A stretch of 26,615 nucleotides of DNA from OLB6 sp964525565. Lineage in GTDB: Bacteria > Bacteroidota > Ignavibacteria > Kapaibacteriales > Kapaibacteriaceae. Below are positions 1 to 8,481 of the stretch, piece after piece (the first letter of the stretch is position 1; each line of letters begins with the position of its first letter). Position numbers and translations under genes: made by a program. The notes under the pieces were generated by a model, which was given only the letters and a program-made list of their open reading frames with translations, was not told the DNA's origin and made no database searches. The stretch covers positions 1 to 26,615 of the forward strand of contig CAZGHI010000033.1 of the NCBI GenBank assembly GCA_964525565.1, read 5' to 3'.

Positions 1-549
1 ATTGCTTGCATACACCACAGAATCAAACAGCCGCGATGCCTCGAGATAAGCTCCGAACGGATCCGGATGTTGCGCCGTAGGCAGGAAACCTGTCCATTGC
101 CATATCCCATCTTGTCGAAGATGCCATCCAGAACGCTTGGAGTACGAGTGATTGGTAACTGCCCACCGTTCAATCGGAAAATACTTCTTAAGCAACTCAG
201 CTTGTGAATCACCATCCGCTATGTAGTAACTCTGAACCTTTGATTCATAAACAACCCCCTTAACCTTAGGATCTACCCCACGAGCACAGATAACACCTGT
301 TGTTCCTACCGTATGCCAGTTTGGAAGTATGTCCACCGGTTTGTTTGGAACAGTCACTCTGTTCTTATAAAATTCCTTGTGACTTGCTAGTGCATAGCCA
401 TACTCGAACACCGCCACAACTTGATTCTTACCACGTAGTTCCCACGGAGCTACCCAGAGTTCATGAGCACGCATCATTTTAGCATGCTCTTGTGCAGTGA
501 GATTGAAACATAGCGTAAGGCATATTGCCATGGTAAATATCGTTTTCAT
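1..549 (-). CDS. Secreted protein of unknown family, 3' end outside window
   Basis: The reading frame is open from the ATG at 549 to the window edge (183 codons), so the C-terminus is missing. The first 20 or so residues form a Sec signal peptide: a Lys at position 2, a hydrophobic stretch, and a likely cut after LTAQ. The mature part is mixed in character, rich in Tyr, Trp and charged residues, with no repeat or motif that I recognise. A GAGGTT ribosome site lies about 6 bases upstream of the start. The gene begins 7 bases after the conserved final stop (557-559) of the upstream fibronectin-III gene, so the two were probably co-transcribed. It is probably a periplasmic or surface protein. 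The function is unknown; only secretion and the frame are supported. Confidence 0.75.
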   Translation of the reverse strand, partial: MKTIFTMAICLTLCFNLTAQEHAKMMRAHELWVAPWELRGKNQVVAVFEYGYALASHKEFYKNRVTVPNKPVDILPNWHTVGTTGVICARGVDPKVKGVVYESKVQSYYIADGDSQAELLKKYFPIERWAVTNHSYSKRSGWHLRQDGIWQWTGFLPTAQHPDPFGAYLEASRLFDSVVYASN

Positions 550-556
550 GGCAACC

Positions 557-2341
557 TCAGCGTTGAATAACAAATGTTGTGAAATGGGTGCAGTCCGTTC
601 CGCTTGCCACCACGATTTATGACCCTGGTGCAAGCATGTGAACAGCTAGTGTGCTCTGTTGATCTGCCAAACTGATCTTCTGCGTGAGCACGACACGACC
701 ACCTCCGTCAACCACTCGAATGCTCTCCGCTACACACTGTTCCGGCATCTGTACATGAAGTATGGTATTTGTTGGATTGGGATGCACGCGTAATCTTCCG
801 GCTCGGTTTCTCTCTTCTACATCCGATACATCCGAAGCAGTAATAAAGGAAAACACTTCGCTCCAATCTCCCGGACCTTCAGTATTCTTGGCACGTGCAC
901 GCCACCAATATCTTTTACCAGGTTCAAGTGTGTCGGATACACACGCAGTTCCGCTCACTACGAAGCCCCCTACCCAATTATCAAACACATCGGTATCAGA
1001 AATCTGAATGCTGTACTCTTCTGATTCCTCTACCGGCATCCAGCGCATCATTGCCGTTCGTGAAACGTTCGTCGCTTGGTTTGGTGGCTCAAGTAAACGT
1101 GGTGCAATCGGAGTTTTTGTTGGGGGCATATGCACGGTAAAGGTTTGAATTGGACTCCAGTCGCTCTCCGCCCATGATGTTCTTGCTTTCACGCGCCAAC
1201 GTACCGTTTGACCATGTTGTAGATCCGGTATCAAACACTCCTGCTCGGTGAGAACAGTATCGGATACACTATCATCGTTGATTGTTGTGTCCACAGCATA
1301 TTGCATAATGTAGATAACATCGTTTCGGTCAAGTCCCCACGATGCGTAGGTGCTCGATCGATTTCCGGGTCCATGCAGCACTACCACAGCACCGTCTACT
1401 GGTAGGAGTGGTACGGGCGGCTCAATAGAATTATCGTTCTGCTCCTCCACCGAAAACGTCCAGGTTTCGCTCCAATCACTTATTCCAGTGTTTGTTCGAG
1501 CACGAACCCTCCACTGCCATGGTTCAGACTGCGGAGGCAGCTCCACTGTTGTTGTTGTTTCGCTGGTTATAAAGGTAAGTGGTTCAGGTGATGATGTCTT
1601 GCTGTCGGTAATTTCAACTTCATACTGAACAATTCCGTCAGCGGGTACTTCTTCCCAGTGTACTGCAACGCCTATAAATTTTAACACCGACCCATTTGCA
1701 GGTTTGGTTAATCGAGGTGGTTTTGGTGGATTCGGTACAGGCTGTGCGGTAGTAAACGTCCACACCTGCGACCACGTTGCCTGCCCACCTGCTGCACTTA
1801 CTCAACGCACCCGCCAGTATCGTGCTACTCCGGGTTCTGCTAACACCTGATACGTGGTTCCGGAAACTATTGCCGAATGCGGAGCTGAGAAACTCGTATC
1901 GTTAGAAACCTGTACTTCGAATGTTCCGGAAGCAGACATCCCTTCCCACTGCAGTTGAATCGGGGGTTCCAAGTCGGTTGAACCGTCAGGCGGCGAAATC
2001 AATACGGTCTTGTTCTGTGCAGTTTCTGTTGTGAATGTTAACCATTCCGACCACGCTGTGGCTTGCCCGATAGAGTCAGCACCCCGTACTCTCCAGGAGT
2101 ACCGTGTTTGGTATTCTAGGTTGTGCGCCTTCACCGTTGACGAAGTGGAGTACAGGGTTTGGACGGCATCGTCGGTTCCAGGCAGCGAGACTTCTATCTC
2201 ATACAAATCTGCAGATATCGGACGCCACGAAAACTCCGTGTTCGTTGGAACATTGGTTGCCCCATTTGCTGGATACGAAGGTATCGGCTGGCTCCATATC
2301 GGCAAAGAGGCCAGCAAACAAAGTAGAATACCAAAATACAT
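557..2341 (-). pseudogene. Fibronectin type III repeat protein with T9SS C-terminal domain, two in-frame stops
   Basis: Read from the ATG at 2341, one frame of 595 codons runs to a TGA at 557-559, interrupted by TGA at codon 180 (1802-1804) and TAA at codon 575 (617-619). Residues 1-18 are a Sec signal peptide ending in WSQ. About five fibronectin III repeats follow (roughly 19-108, 109-198, 200-299, 300-403, 404-500), each with the WRVR/WRARA strand and a Trp-Ser-x-x-x-x-Phe end. A Por_Secre_tail-type domain starts near 510 (HPNPTNT). Homology continues through both stops: after the TGA the repeat resumes with VSAAGGQATW, and after the TAA the usual CTD ending IVVASGTD...FVIQR is intact. This is most likely a recently inactivated surface adhesin-like protein. 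Sequencing error at two separate sites, or read-through, are alternatives. Confidence 0.8.
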
Positions 2342-2458
2342 GGACGGTGACTCCGTGCAATGTGAATGTTCAAACTTGTAACGTTTGCTTGAAAAGCCTT
2401 TACATAAGAGTTTCTGAACTAAGGATTCGAAAAGGGGCTCCTGTTTTGGCAGGCAACA

Positions 2459-4036
2459 TTAGAGCGGAATGTTCCCATGCTTTTTCCACGGGTTAGTGTC
2501 GATCTTCGTATTTAATCGGTGTAGAGCTGCTATAAGCTCGGCACGAGTTGAATGTGGTTCAATCACATCATCAACATAGCCACGTTCTGCAGCTTCGTAG
2601 GGATTTGCAAACTGTTCATTGTATTCATCAATTAACTTTTGTGTTCGCGTTATATGGTCTTCTGGTGATAGTTCTGCCCCGTTAGACTCAGCCCCCTGGT
2701 TCTTGTTTCTGTCTTTATATAATATCTCCACTGCCCCTTTTGCACCCATAACAGCAATTTCTGCCGTTGGCCATGCAACATTGTAATCGCCACGGATATG
2801 ACGGGAACTCATAACATCATAGGCTCCACCGTATGCTTTTCTGGTGATTACTGTAAGCTTTGGAACGGTAGCCTCGCAATATGCATAAAGAAGTTTAGCA
2901 CCATGACGGATTATTCCACGCCACTCCTGATCGGTTCCTGGTAAGAAACCAGGCACATCCTCAAAGGTGATCAGTGGTATGTTGAAAGCATCGCAGAAAC
3001 GAACGAATCTGGCTCCTTTCACAGAGCTCATAATGTCGAGAACACCTGCAAGACTAGCTGGCTGGTTGGCAATAATGCCTACTGGCATAGCGTCGAGAGT
3101 GGCGAAGCCTACGATCAAATTAGTGGCAAAATCGGCATGCACTTCAAAGAAGTCACCTTCATCCACAACAGTGCGAATAACGTCCTTCATGTCGTAGGGA
3201 ACATTAGGATTTAATGGTACAATGGAATCGAGCGACGTACATTCACGTTGTGGCAGATCCCGCGTAGGAAGCACTGGTGGTTTTTCACGATTGTTTTGCG
3301 GTAAGTAAGAAAGAAGTTTACGAACACCAAGCAAGCAGCTAATCTCGTCGTCCATGGCAAAATGCGCAACTCCACTTCGCGCTGCATGTGTATCTGCGCC
3401 GCCGAGTTCCTCGAACGTAACCTCTTCATGGGTAACTGTTTTAACCACATCGGGTCCGGTTACGAACATGTAGCTAGAACCCTTCACCATAAAAACGAAG
3501 TCGGTCAACGCTGGCGAGTACACTGCACCACCTGCACAGGGGCCGAGAATTACTGATATCTGAGGAATAACACCGCTAGCCAGTGTGTTACGCAGGAAGA
3601 TGTCGGCGTAGCCACCAAGCGACACAACGCCTTCTTGAATTCGTGCTCCGCCGCTGTCGTTGAGACCAATAATCGGCACACCGATTTTCATTGCATGGTC
3701 CATGACCTTGCAAATTTTTTCAGCATGAACTTCGCTTAAGGATCCGCCAAACACTGTAAAGTCTTGCGAAAACACGCACACGTGCCTACCATTAATGGTC
3801 CCTGCACCGGTAACAACTCCATCACCAAGCGGGCGGTTAGCATCTAGACCGAAACGAGAGCTTCTGTGTCGGGCCAGCATATCAAATTCTTTGAACGATC
3901 CTTCATCCAAGAGAACGTTTAGTCGCTCTCGCGCAGTGAGTTTCCCTTTTGCATGCTGTTGGGCAATACGTTTTTCTCCACCACCCAGAAGAGCTTCTCT
4001 TTTTAAGGTGCGTAACAAATCAAGTTTATTAGACAT
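2459..4036 (-). CDS. pccB: Propionyl-CoA carboxylase beta subunit (carboxyltransferase)
   Basis: This 525-residue protein transfers a carboxyl group from carboxybiotin to propionyl-CoA, giving methylmalonyl-CoA; it works in the cytoplasm with a biotin-carrying alpha subunit that is not in this window. The two crotonase-fold halves are visible: the N-terminal half with LNDSGGARIQEG and GPCAGGAVYSPA, and the C-terminal half with DVPGFLPGTDQE, IIRHGAKLLYAY and RKAYGGAYDVM. In characterised homologues the Asp of AYDVM is linked to propionyl- rather than acetyl-CoA preference. The end KKHGNIPL is typical of the family and the length is normal. Methylmalonyl-CoA decarboxylase alpha chain is a close relative and cannot be fully excluded. 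It has its own promoter region, shared with the divergent gene at 4152. Confidence 0.93.
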   Translation of the reverse strand: MSNKLDLLRTLKREALLGGGEKRIAQQHAKGKLTARERLNVLLDEGSFKEFDMLARHRSSRFGLDANRPLGDGVVTGAGTINGRHVCVFSQDFTVFGGSLSEVHAEKICKVMDHAMKIGVPIIGLNDSGGARIQEGVVSLGGYADIFLRNTLASGVIPQISVILGPCAGGAVYSPALTDFVFMVKGSSYMFVTGPDVVKTVTHEEVTFEELGGADTHAARSGVAHFAMDDEISCLLGVRKLLSYLPQNNREKPPVLPTRDLPQRECTSLDSIVPLNPNVPYDMKDVIRTVVDEGDFFEVHADFATNLIVGFATLDAMPVGIIANQPASLAGVLDIMSSVKGARFVRFCDAFNIPLITFEDVPGFLPGTDQEWRGIIRHGAKLLYAYCEATVPKLTVITRKAYGGAYDVMSSRHIRGDYNVAWPTAEIAVMGAKGAVEILYKDRNKNQGAESNGAELSPEDHITRTQKLIDEYNEQFANPYEAAERGYVDDVIEPHSTRAELIAALHRLNTKIDTNPWKKHGNIPL

Positions 4037-4101
4037 AGGAAAACACCTCTGCTTCGGATTAGTCGGTCAGCATGGCTACAGATAAACCTGCAACAACACA
4101 T

Positions 4102-4134
4102 CAAAGATACCGGTGCAACCCCACCATCTCTAAA
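4102..4134 (-). promoter_or_regulatory. Possible Bacteroidota-type promoter of pccB
   Basis: On the minus strand TATCTTTG (4102-4109) matches the TAnnTTTG -7 consensus of the Bacteroidota sigma factor, and TTTA (4131-4134) sits 21 bases upstream where TTTG is expected. It lies 66 bases before the pccB start. This is a sequence match only; one of the four -33 bases deviates. Confidence 0.4.
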
Positions 4135-4151
4135 CCGTAATTTGCGTAACT

Positions 4152-4526
4152 ATGACGTATCGAATACTATTAATAGCTGCCGGACTATTTATGATGTTTG
4201 CCGTGTATGGTTGGGTAATGACCATAGGGGCACTGGTAGATGAAAGTACGGCTTGGAAGGGCAACATAACTATTGGAATATCCTTCACAGTTCTAATGTT
4301 CATTTCGCTTGCTATTGGACTGTCTAAGCAGAGGGTCATGCGCAAACGATTTGAAGCAGAAATCCATCAACAGTTTGCTGAACAGGGTTATCTGGAAGCC
4401 GCACTTTTCGCAGAACGAGTATCAATAAGCCTTGACGATGCCCGTGACCAGCTTGACAGGCGAATGGCGGAACGTGGCTGGCGACGGGAGGAAGGTAGTG
4501 GGTATAATGCGGTGTATAGATTATGA
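4152..4526 (+). CDS. Small membrane protein with two transmembrane helices, unknown function
   Basis: This is a 124-residue protein with two strongly hydrophobic segments (about residues 4-27 and 40-58) joined by a short acidic loop. A positively charged run follows (KQRVMRKR), then a charged, probably helical and cytoplasmic C-terminal half of about 60 residues ending in GYNAVYRL. The positive-inside rule puts the C-terminal part in the cytoplasm. It is transcribed alone, divergent from pccB, and ends 10 bases before a strong terminator hairpin, which supports a real single-gene unit. No family was recognised. An alternative reading on the opposite strand lacks comparable structure. Confidence 0.7.
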   Translation: MTYRILLIAAGLFMMFAVYGWVMTIGALVDESTAWKGNITIGISFTVLMFISLAIGLSKQRVMRKRFEAEIHQQFAEQGYLEAALFAERVSISLDDARDQLDRRMAERGWRREEGSGYNAVYRL

Positions 4527-4536
4527 ACAGTTTTTA

Positions 4537-4570
4537 ATGCAGCCGGGATCATATTACATCCCGGCTGCAT
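4537..4570. terminator. Bidirectional intrinsic terminator
   Basis: A perfect 13-base inverted repeat (ATGCAGCCGGGAT and its complement at 4537-4549 and 4558-4570) encloses an 8-base loop. T-rich stretches lie on both sides: TTTTT at 4577-4581 on the plus strand, and the complement of 4531-4535 on the minus strand. It sits between two converging genes and probably serves both. Confidence 0.9.
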
Positions 4571-5157
4571 GAACAATTTTTCATACAATCTAGCGCTTCT
4601 GCACCATCGTAGTCCACACCTCTCCTCCATTCCTCACAATCAGCATATACGATCCAACGGAACCGACAACCCGTACAGTTTCGCTGTCGGTTACGGCAGT
4701 TGATCGCATCACCTCACGGCCCAGCATATCAGTAATGATAATCTCCCTTCCAATAGCCCCCTTCACCTCGATGGCATCGGTAAATGGGTTCGGCCACACT
4801 TGTACACCATGCCCAGAAATGCCTGGAACGCTCGATGGACCAATAATGAAATTGTCAGACCAACTCGAACAACCATTATCGCCCGTTACTTTTACTCGGT
4901 AGTACCCGTCACCACGTACCTCCATAGTCTGACTGGTTGCGCCCGCTACAATTACTCCATTTAAATACCACTGGTACTGCATATCCGGTATTGAACAACC
5001 AAGAACGTTGTCCAATCTTGTGATTACCGGTTTCGGTGGCGCAGGAAGTACCTCAACCGCTACAGTCTTCGATGTTCCCTTGCACCCGTACACATCGGTA
5101 ATTTCTACAGTAACGTTATGCTTTCCAGGAGTAAGACTCCCCATGTTAAACCCTGCT

Positions 5158-5165
5158 CCCCCCCC
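5158..5165 (-). repeat. G8 homopolymer in the surface-protein gene
   Basis: Eight C on the plus strand (eight G in the coding strand) encode part of a Gly-rich loop of the SBBP protein. Such tracts can slip during replication. The present length keeps the frame open. Confidence 0.9.
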
Positions 5166-6007
5166 TGCTTGAGATACATCCACACCATTTACTTTCCACG
5201 TGTATCCGATGTAACCAGTTTGGGCTTGTAGTAACGTATCCACACCTTCGCAAATCGTAAGTTCTGCTGCATTTAGCATAATGTCCGTATTCGGACCACA
5301 AACCATCGCAGCAACAAATGCATCGGTAAACTTGTCGCCTTTAACGTAGTAACCATCGAAATAAGCTTCCGTGTCGAACGTGCCCGACACATAAGGAACG
5401 CCTGTAGAGCTAACAGCTATGCCCGTACCCTCGTCGTCGAACTCGCCTCCTCCGCTTCGAACCCACTCCACATCTCCGTTTGGCCACAAGCGCGTTATAA
5501 ACATATCGCGTCCACCATTTGAATTCACAGTGGTACCACCAAACGTTGCAATGGTATCAAAGTGACCTGTGATGTATATCATATTCCGAGAATCAACATA
5601 AACTGCCTTTCCAACTTCGTTGTATATCCCACCATACCTCTTGAGTAAATCAATACCACCTGTTTTTTCAAAACGACACAGAAATACGTCACTATACAAA
5701 TCGCTGCTCGCTGTTAGCGTTTTATTATCGAATACTGTTGTTCCCATCATAGCACCGGTTGCGAGCAGTTTACCACTCGCATCGGCAAAACAGGCGATAT
5801 GGTCTTCATTCTTCGACGTGCCAATTCTTTTTGCAAAACTGAAATCACCGTTTGCTGTTAGAGCCCAAACAAACAAATCCTGACCCTGACTAAAGGCTTC
5901 TATGGGTTTCCCGTCTCCAAAATCAGCCGATCCGTTAAAAATTCCCACAGCATACACTCTGTCGCCATTTGGTGTTACGGCTACTCCGAGTGCTTGATCG
6001 TGTCCAG

Positions 6008-6015
6008 CCCCCCCC
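6008..6015 (-). repeat. G8 homopolymer in the surface-protein gene
   Basis: Second G8 tract of the same coding strand, encoding Gly-Gly before AGHDQ. It lies about 90 bases downstream of the frameshift but is not the cause of it, because homology is continuous across the tract. Confidence 0.9.
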
Positions 6016-6218
6016 GCACGCTTTACCCACGTAACATCTCCGTTAGCACTCATCTTGCAAAGAAAGACATCACTGCCGGCGGAAGCGGTTAAGGTGCGCG
6101 AACCAAACTGTCTTCGCAAAACCACCCGCTAAGTAAACTGCCCCCAGTGAATCCACCCCCACGTATGGAGAAGCTTCGTCGTAATCCGGTGAACCAAACA
6201 CGTTCACCCAAAGTAGTA

Positions 6219-6226
6219 CCCCCCCC
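6219..6226 (-). repeat. G8 homopolymer in the surface-protein gene
   Basis: Third G8 tract of the same coding strand, encoding KGGV in a repeat upstream of the frameshift. The frame is open across it. Confidence 0.9.
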
Positions 6227-6692
6227 TTGTCGAACTTCGCTACAAACATGTCTATCTCAAAGGGCTGAATGCTTTCTATCAGCCGTCCCCCCACGAGCGC
6301 CTGATCTTCGAATACTCCTGCAACGTAATAGTTTCCTTTATTGTCCGCCGCAATGCTTCGCATTTCGTCAAGCATTAAACCGCCATAAGCATCGAAATCC
6401 ACTGCTCTTCCCGAAGCGTTGAAGCGCGCTGTAAAGCCGTCGTAGCCTCCAAGTCCTGCAAGCAGATTCGTATCCACGCGGACGGAATCCGAAAACGTTC
6501 CAACGATGTGTACGTGACCATCTGTTGTTATCGCCATACCGTACGATTCGTCGAATGTTGGACCACTAACGGTTTTAACCCATTCAAAATGGCTTTGCGC
6601 GGCTAGAAAACCTGCATGAGCAAAGAACAACACAACTATGGTGAGTAAGGGGCTATAACTACGAGCAGTGTTCATAATGAGTGTCCCAAATG

Positions 6693-7280
6693 TCATTCAA
6701 GAAGTCCGCGACCGGTTTTCGAAATTTTACCGCCTGCGCGGAGCTCGGCGGTTATCGCATCTAAAATTCCGTTGATAAATGTACCGCTTTTGTCGGTGCT
6801 ATACCGTTTTGCCAGTTCGATTACTTCGTTAATCGTGACCTTGACCGGGATGTCCGGACACGATGTGAGTTCGGCAACTGCAAGTTGAATTAAAACACGG
6901 TCCAGCATTGCAATGCGTTCTACATCCCAATTTTTCGCATTGCGCTCAATCAATTCACGTGTTGTTTCTCTGGTATCTCGAGCCGTTTCAACAACTCCAA
7001 TTGCATACTGCAAATCTTCTGAAGCCCACTCGATTGGAATATCGGCCTCTAACTCCTGTACTTCGTCAGGCCGAAGAATTCGTCCATCTCCCGCAGTTTC
7101 GGTTGGGTCGAATGTGAATTGCCGGAAGAACACATGAGGAAACACATCATCTAACGAAACTTCGCCTTCGGATGCTGCCGCAAGAACCTGTAGCACTTTT
7201 TCGCGTGCAAGATGTCTGCTTCCCTTTACCGCCTTTGTGCGGCTTAGTGGAAATGCTGACTGGTTTATGTGATCTTTCAC
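6693..7280 (-). CDS. nusB: Transcription antitermination factor NusB
   Basis: NusB is an all-helical RNA-binding protein that, with NusE (S10), binds boxA of rRNA leaders and prevents premature termination. Visible motifs are SRHLAREKVLQVL near residues 21-33 and the C-terminal family core ERIAMLDRVLIQLAVAEL, then KVTINEVIELAKRYS and GTFINGILDAI. At 195 residues it is longer than the about 140 of E. coli NusB: it has a 20-residue N-terminal extension and an insert in the middle, which I recall as common in Bacteroidota/Chlorobi NusB. It starts 21 bases after the dehydrogenase stop and its TGA overlaps the ATG of the surface-protein gene, so these three genes look co-transcribed. Confidence 0.92.
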   Translation of the reverse strand: MKDHINQSAFPLSRTKAVKGSRHLAREKVLQVLAAASEGEVSLDDVFPHVFFRQFTFDPTETAGDGRILRPDEVQELEADIPIEWASEDLQYAIGVVETARDTRETTRELIERNAKNWDVERIAMLDRVLIQLAVAELTSCPDIPVKVTINEVIELAKRYSTDKSGTFINGILDAITAELRAGGKISKTGRGLLE

Positions 7281-7301
7281 GTTTGCTCGATGTCGTTACA
7301 A

Positions 7302-8390
7302 CTAAACACCACGTATGGTTGGTGTGCCGGAATATGTACCATGTACGTGTCGGACCTTGCGGATGCGTTCTTCTGCAATAGCGTTACTTGCTTCAATTGT
7401 TAATATGTTACGGTCGCGAGCGGTCTGAAGGATATTCATCGTAATGTCAAAAATTCCTTCTGCTTGCCGCATCACGGATGCCCGATCGTAGCCGGTAACC
7501 TCCGAAGCTACATTCATCAAACCACCAGAGTTTACAACGTAATCCGGAGCATACACAATGTTGCGGTCCTTAAGCATCTTGGCATGTCGCTCTTCGTGCT
7601 GAAGCTGGTTGTTTGCTCCACCGCACACAATGGCACATGAAAGTTGTGGAACGGTATCATCATTGAGTATGGCTCCAAGTGCATTCGGAGAAAATATGTC
7701 GCACTCTGTGGTGAAAACATCGTTGGCATGTATCTCTATTGCTCCTGTTTCTGCGGCAACAGCCTTTGCTTTTTCGGTGTAGATGTCAGAGACAAAAACC
7801 TTTGCACCTTCTTTCACCAGGTGATGAATCAGGTGAGTTGCCACATTGCCTGCTCCCTGGACAACAATCCGCTTGCCGGATAAACTATCCGTACCCCAGG
7901 TAAACATTGCCGATGCCTTCATTCCTGAATAAACACCTAAAGCTGTCACCGGCGATGGATCGCCAGAGCCCCCTACCCCACCTACTCCGGTTACAAATCG
8001 TGTTTCCATACGAATCCACTCCATGTCTCGAACACTCGTGCCAACATCTTCAGCCGTAATGTATCGGCCACGGAGTGTCTCAACCATTCTTCCGTATGCA
8101 CGGAAGAGCGCTTCGCTTTTATCAACACGTGGGTCGCCAACAATAACGGCTTTGCCACCACCCAAATTCACGCCGCTCACGGCTGCCTTGTAGGTCATAC
8201 CACGAGACAATCGGAGAGCGTCAACCAGTGCGTGTTCGTCGGATTCATACTTCCACATACGCGTGCCACCCAGTGCCGGTCCGAGAGAGGTGTCGTGTAT
8301 TGCAACAATTGCGCGAAGGCCCGTTACAGGGTCGGAGCACAACACAACTTGTTCGTGCCCCATCGTGTGGAGCGTTTCAAAGAGCTTCAT
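7302..8390 (-). CDS. Leu/Val/Phe-type amino acid dehydrogenase
   Basis: This 362-residue enzyme is predicted to deaminate a branched-chain (or aromatic) amino acid to the 2-oxo acid with NAD+, or to run in reverse. The N-terminal catalytic domain shows GPALGGTRM, Lys68 in TYKAA (substrate carboxylate) and Lys80 in GGGKAVI (catalytic), the same numbering as in Bacillus leucine dehydrogenase. The Rossmann domain has GKRIVVQGAGNVATH. The start at 8390 is chosen for its GGAAA ribosome site and the normal N-terminus (MKLFETL); a longer frame upstream only runs through the terminator and the N gap. With pccB nearby it could feed valine and isoleucine breakdown to propionyl-CoA, but that link is inference. 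Leucine against phenylalanine specificity is not decided. Confidence 0.9.
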   Translation of the reverse strand: MKLFETLHTMGHEQVVLCSDPVTGLRAIVAIHDTSLGPALGGTRMWKYESDEHALVDALRLSRGMTYKAAVSGVNLGGGKAVIVGDPRVDKSEALFRAYGRMVETLRGRYITAEDVGTSVRDMEWIRMETRFVTGVGGVGGSGDPSPVTALGVYSGMKASAMFTWGTDSLSGKRIVVQGAGNVATHLIHHLVKEGAKVFVSDIYTEKAKAVAAETGAIEIHANDVFTTECDIFSPNALGAILNDDTVPQLSCAIVCGGANNQLQHEERHAKMLKDRNIVYAPDYVVNSGGLMNVASEVTGYDRASVMRQAEGIFDITMNILQTARDRNILTIEASNAIAEERIRKVRHVHGTYSGTPTIRGV

Positions 8391-8393
8391 GAG

Positions 8394-8400
8394 TTTCCTT
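8394..8400 (-). promoter_or_regulatory. Ribosome binding site fixing the dehydrogenase start
   Basis: AAGGAAA on the minus strand, 3 bases before the ATG at 8390. It favours this start over the longer upstream frame that crosses the terminator and gap. Confidence 0.6.
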
Positions 8401-8423
8401 GTTTTCGAAAAGGGCGCGCAAAA

Positions 8424-8455
8424 TAAAAAACGGCTACCTTTACGGCAGCCGTTTT
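8424..8455 (-). terminator. Intrinsic terminator after the RRM gene
   Basis: On the minus strand a hairpin with perfect AAAACGGCT/AGCCGTTTT arms, a nearly paired centre and a short loop is followed by TTATTTT. It lies between the RRM gene and the dehydrogenase gene, both minus strand, so it should end the RRM transcript. A 10-N gap begins directly beside it. Confidence 0.85.
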
Positions 8456-8457
8456 GT

Positions 8458-8467
8458 NNNNNNNNNN
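8458..8467. other. Assembly gap (10 N)
   Basis: Ten undetermined bases lie between the RRM stop codon and the terminator hairpin. True length is unknown. No coding sequence appears to be interrupted. Confidence 0.95.
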
Positions 8468-8481
8468 AGTTGAATTCAATA

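Larger units (their letters stand above)
4590..6696 (-). pseudogene. SBBP-like beta-propeller surface protein with T9SS C-terminal domain, frameshifted
   Basis: Two overlapping frames together make one gene. The N-terminal part (6696 down to about 6110) has a signal peptide (FFAHAGFLAAQ) and several SBBP-like repeats with the pattern G-F-x-x-x-x-x-FG and D-x-F-x-x-x-x. The second part (from about 6125 down to 4590) continues the same repeats, then has Ig/PKD-like modules (YTWKVNG, YQWYLNG) and a type A sorting domain (VWPNPFTDAIEV to MVQKR). The break lies at about 6100-6115: residues up to GGFAKTV are in one frame and FGSRTLTASAGSD in the next. The start ATG at 6696 overlaps the nusB stop (ATGA); an ATG at 6675 is an alternative. 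Intact, it would be a secreted or cell-surface protein. The shift may be a true mutation or an assembly error. Confidence 0.82.

Noticed and set aside
1802..1804. TGA read as glycine, as in Gracilibacteria/SR1 (code 25)
   Set aside because: TGA is the true stop of nusB, fbp, the RRM gene and the BtuF-like gene here, all ending where the families end, and the same gene also has an in-frame TAA.
2410..2440. tRNA T-arm-like TTCGAATCC on the minus strand
   Set aside because: No matching acceptor, D or anticodon stems around it.
2400..2460. Terminator after pccB
   Set aside because: Only a 4-base CCTG/CAGG stem is seen, with no good T-run; too weak to report.
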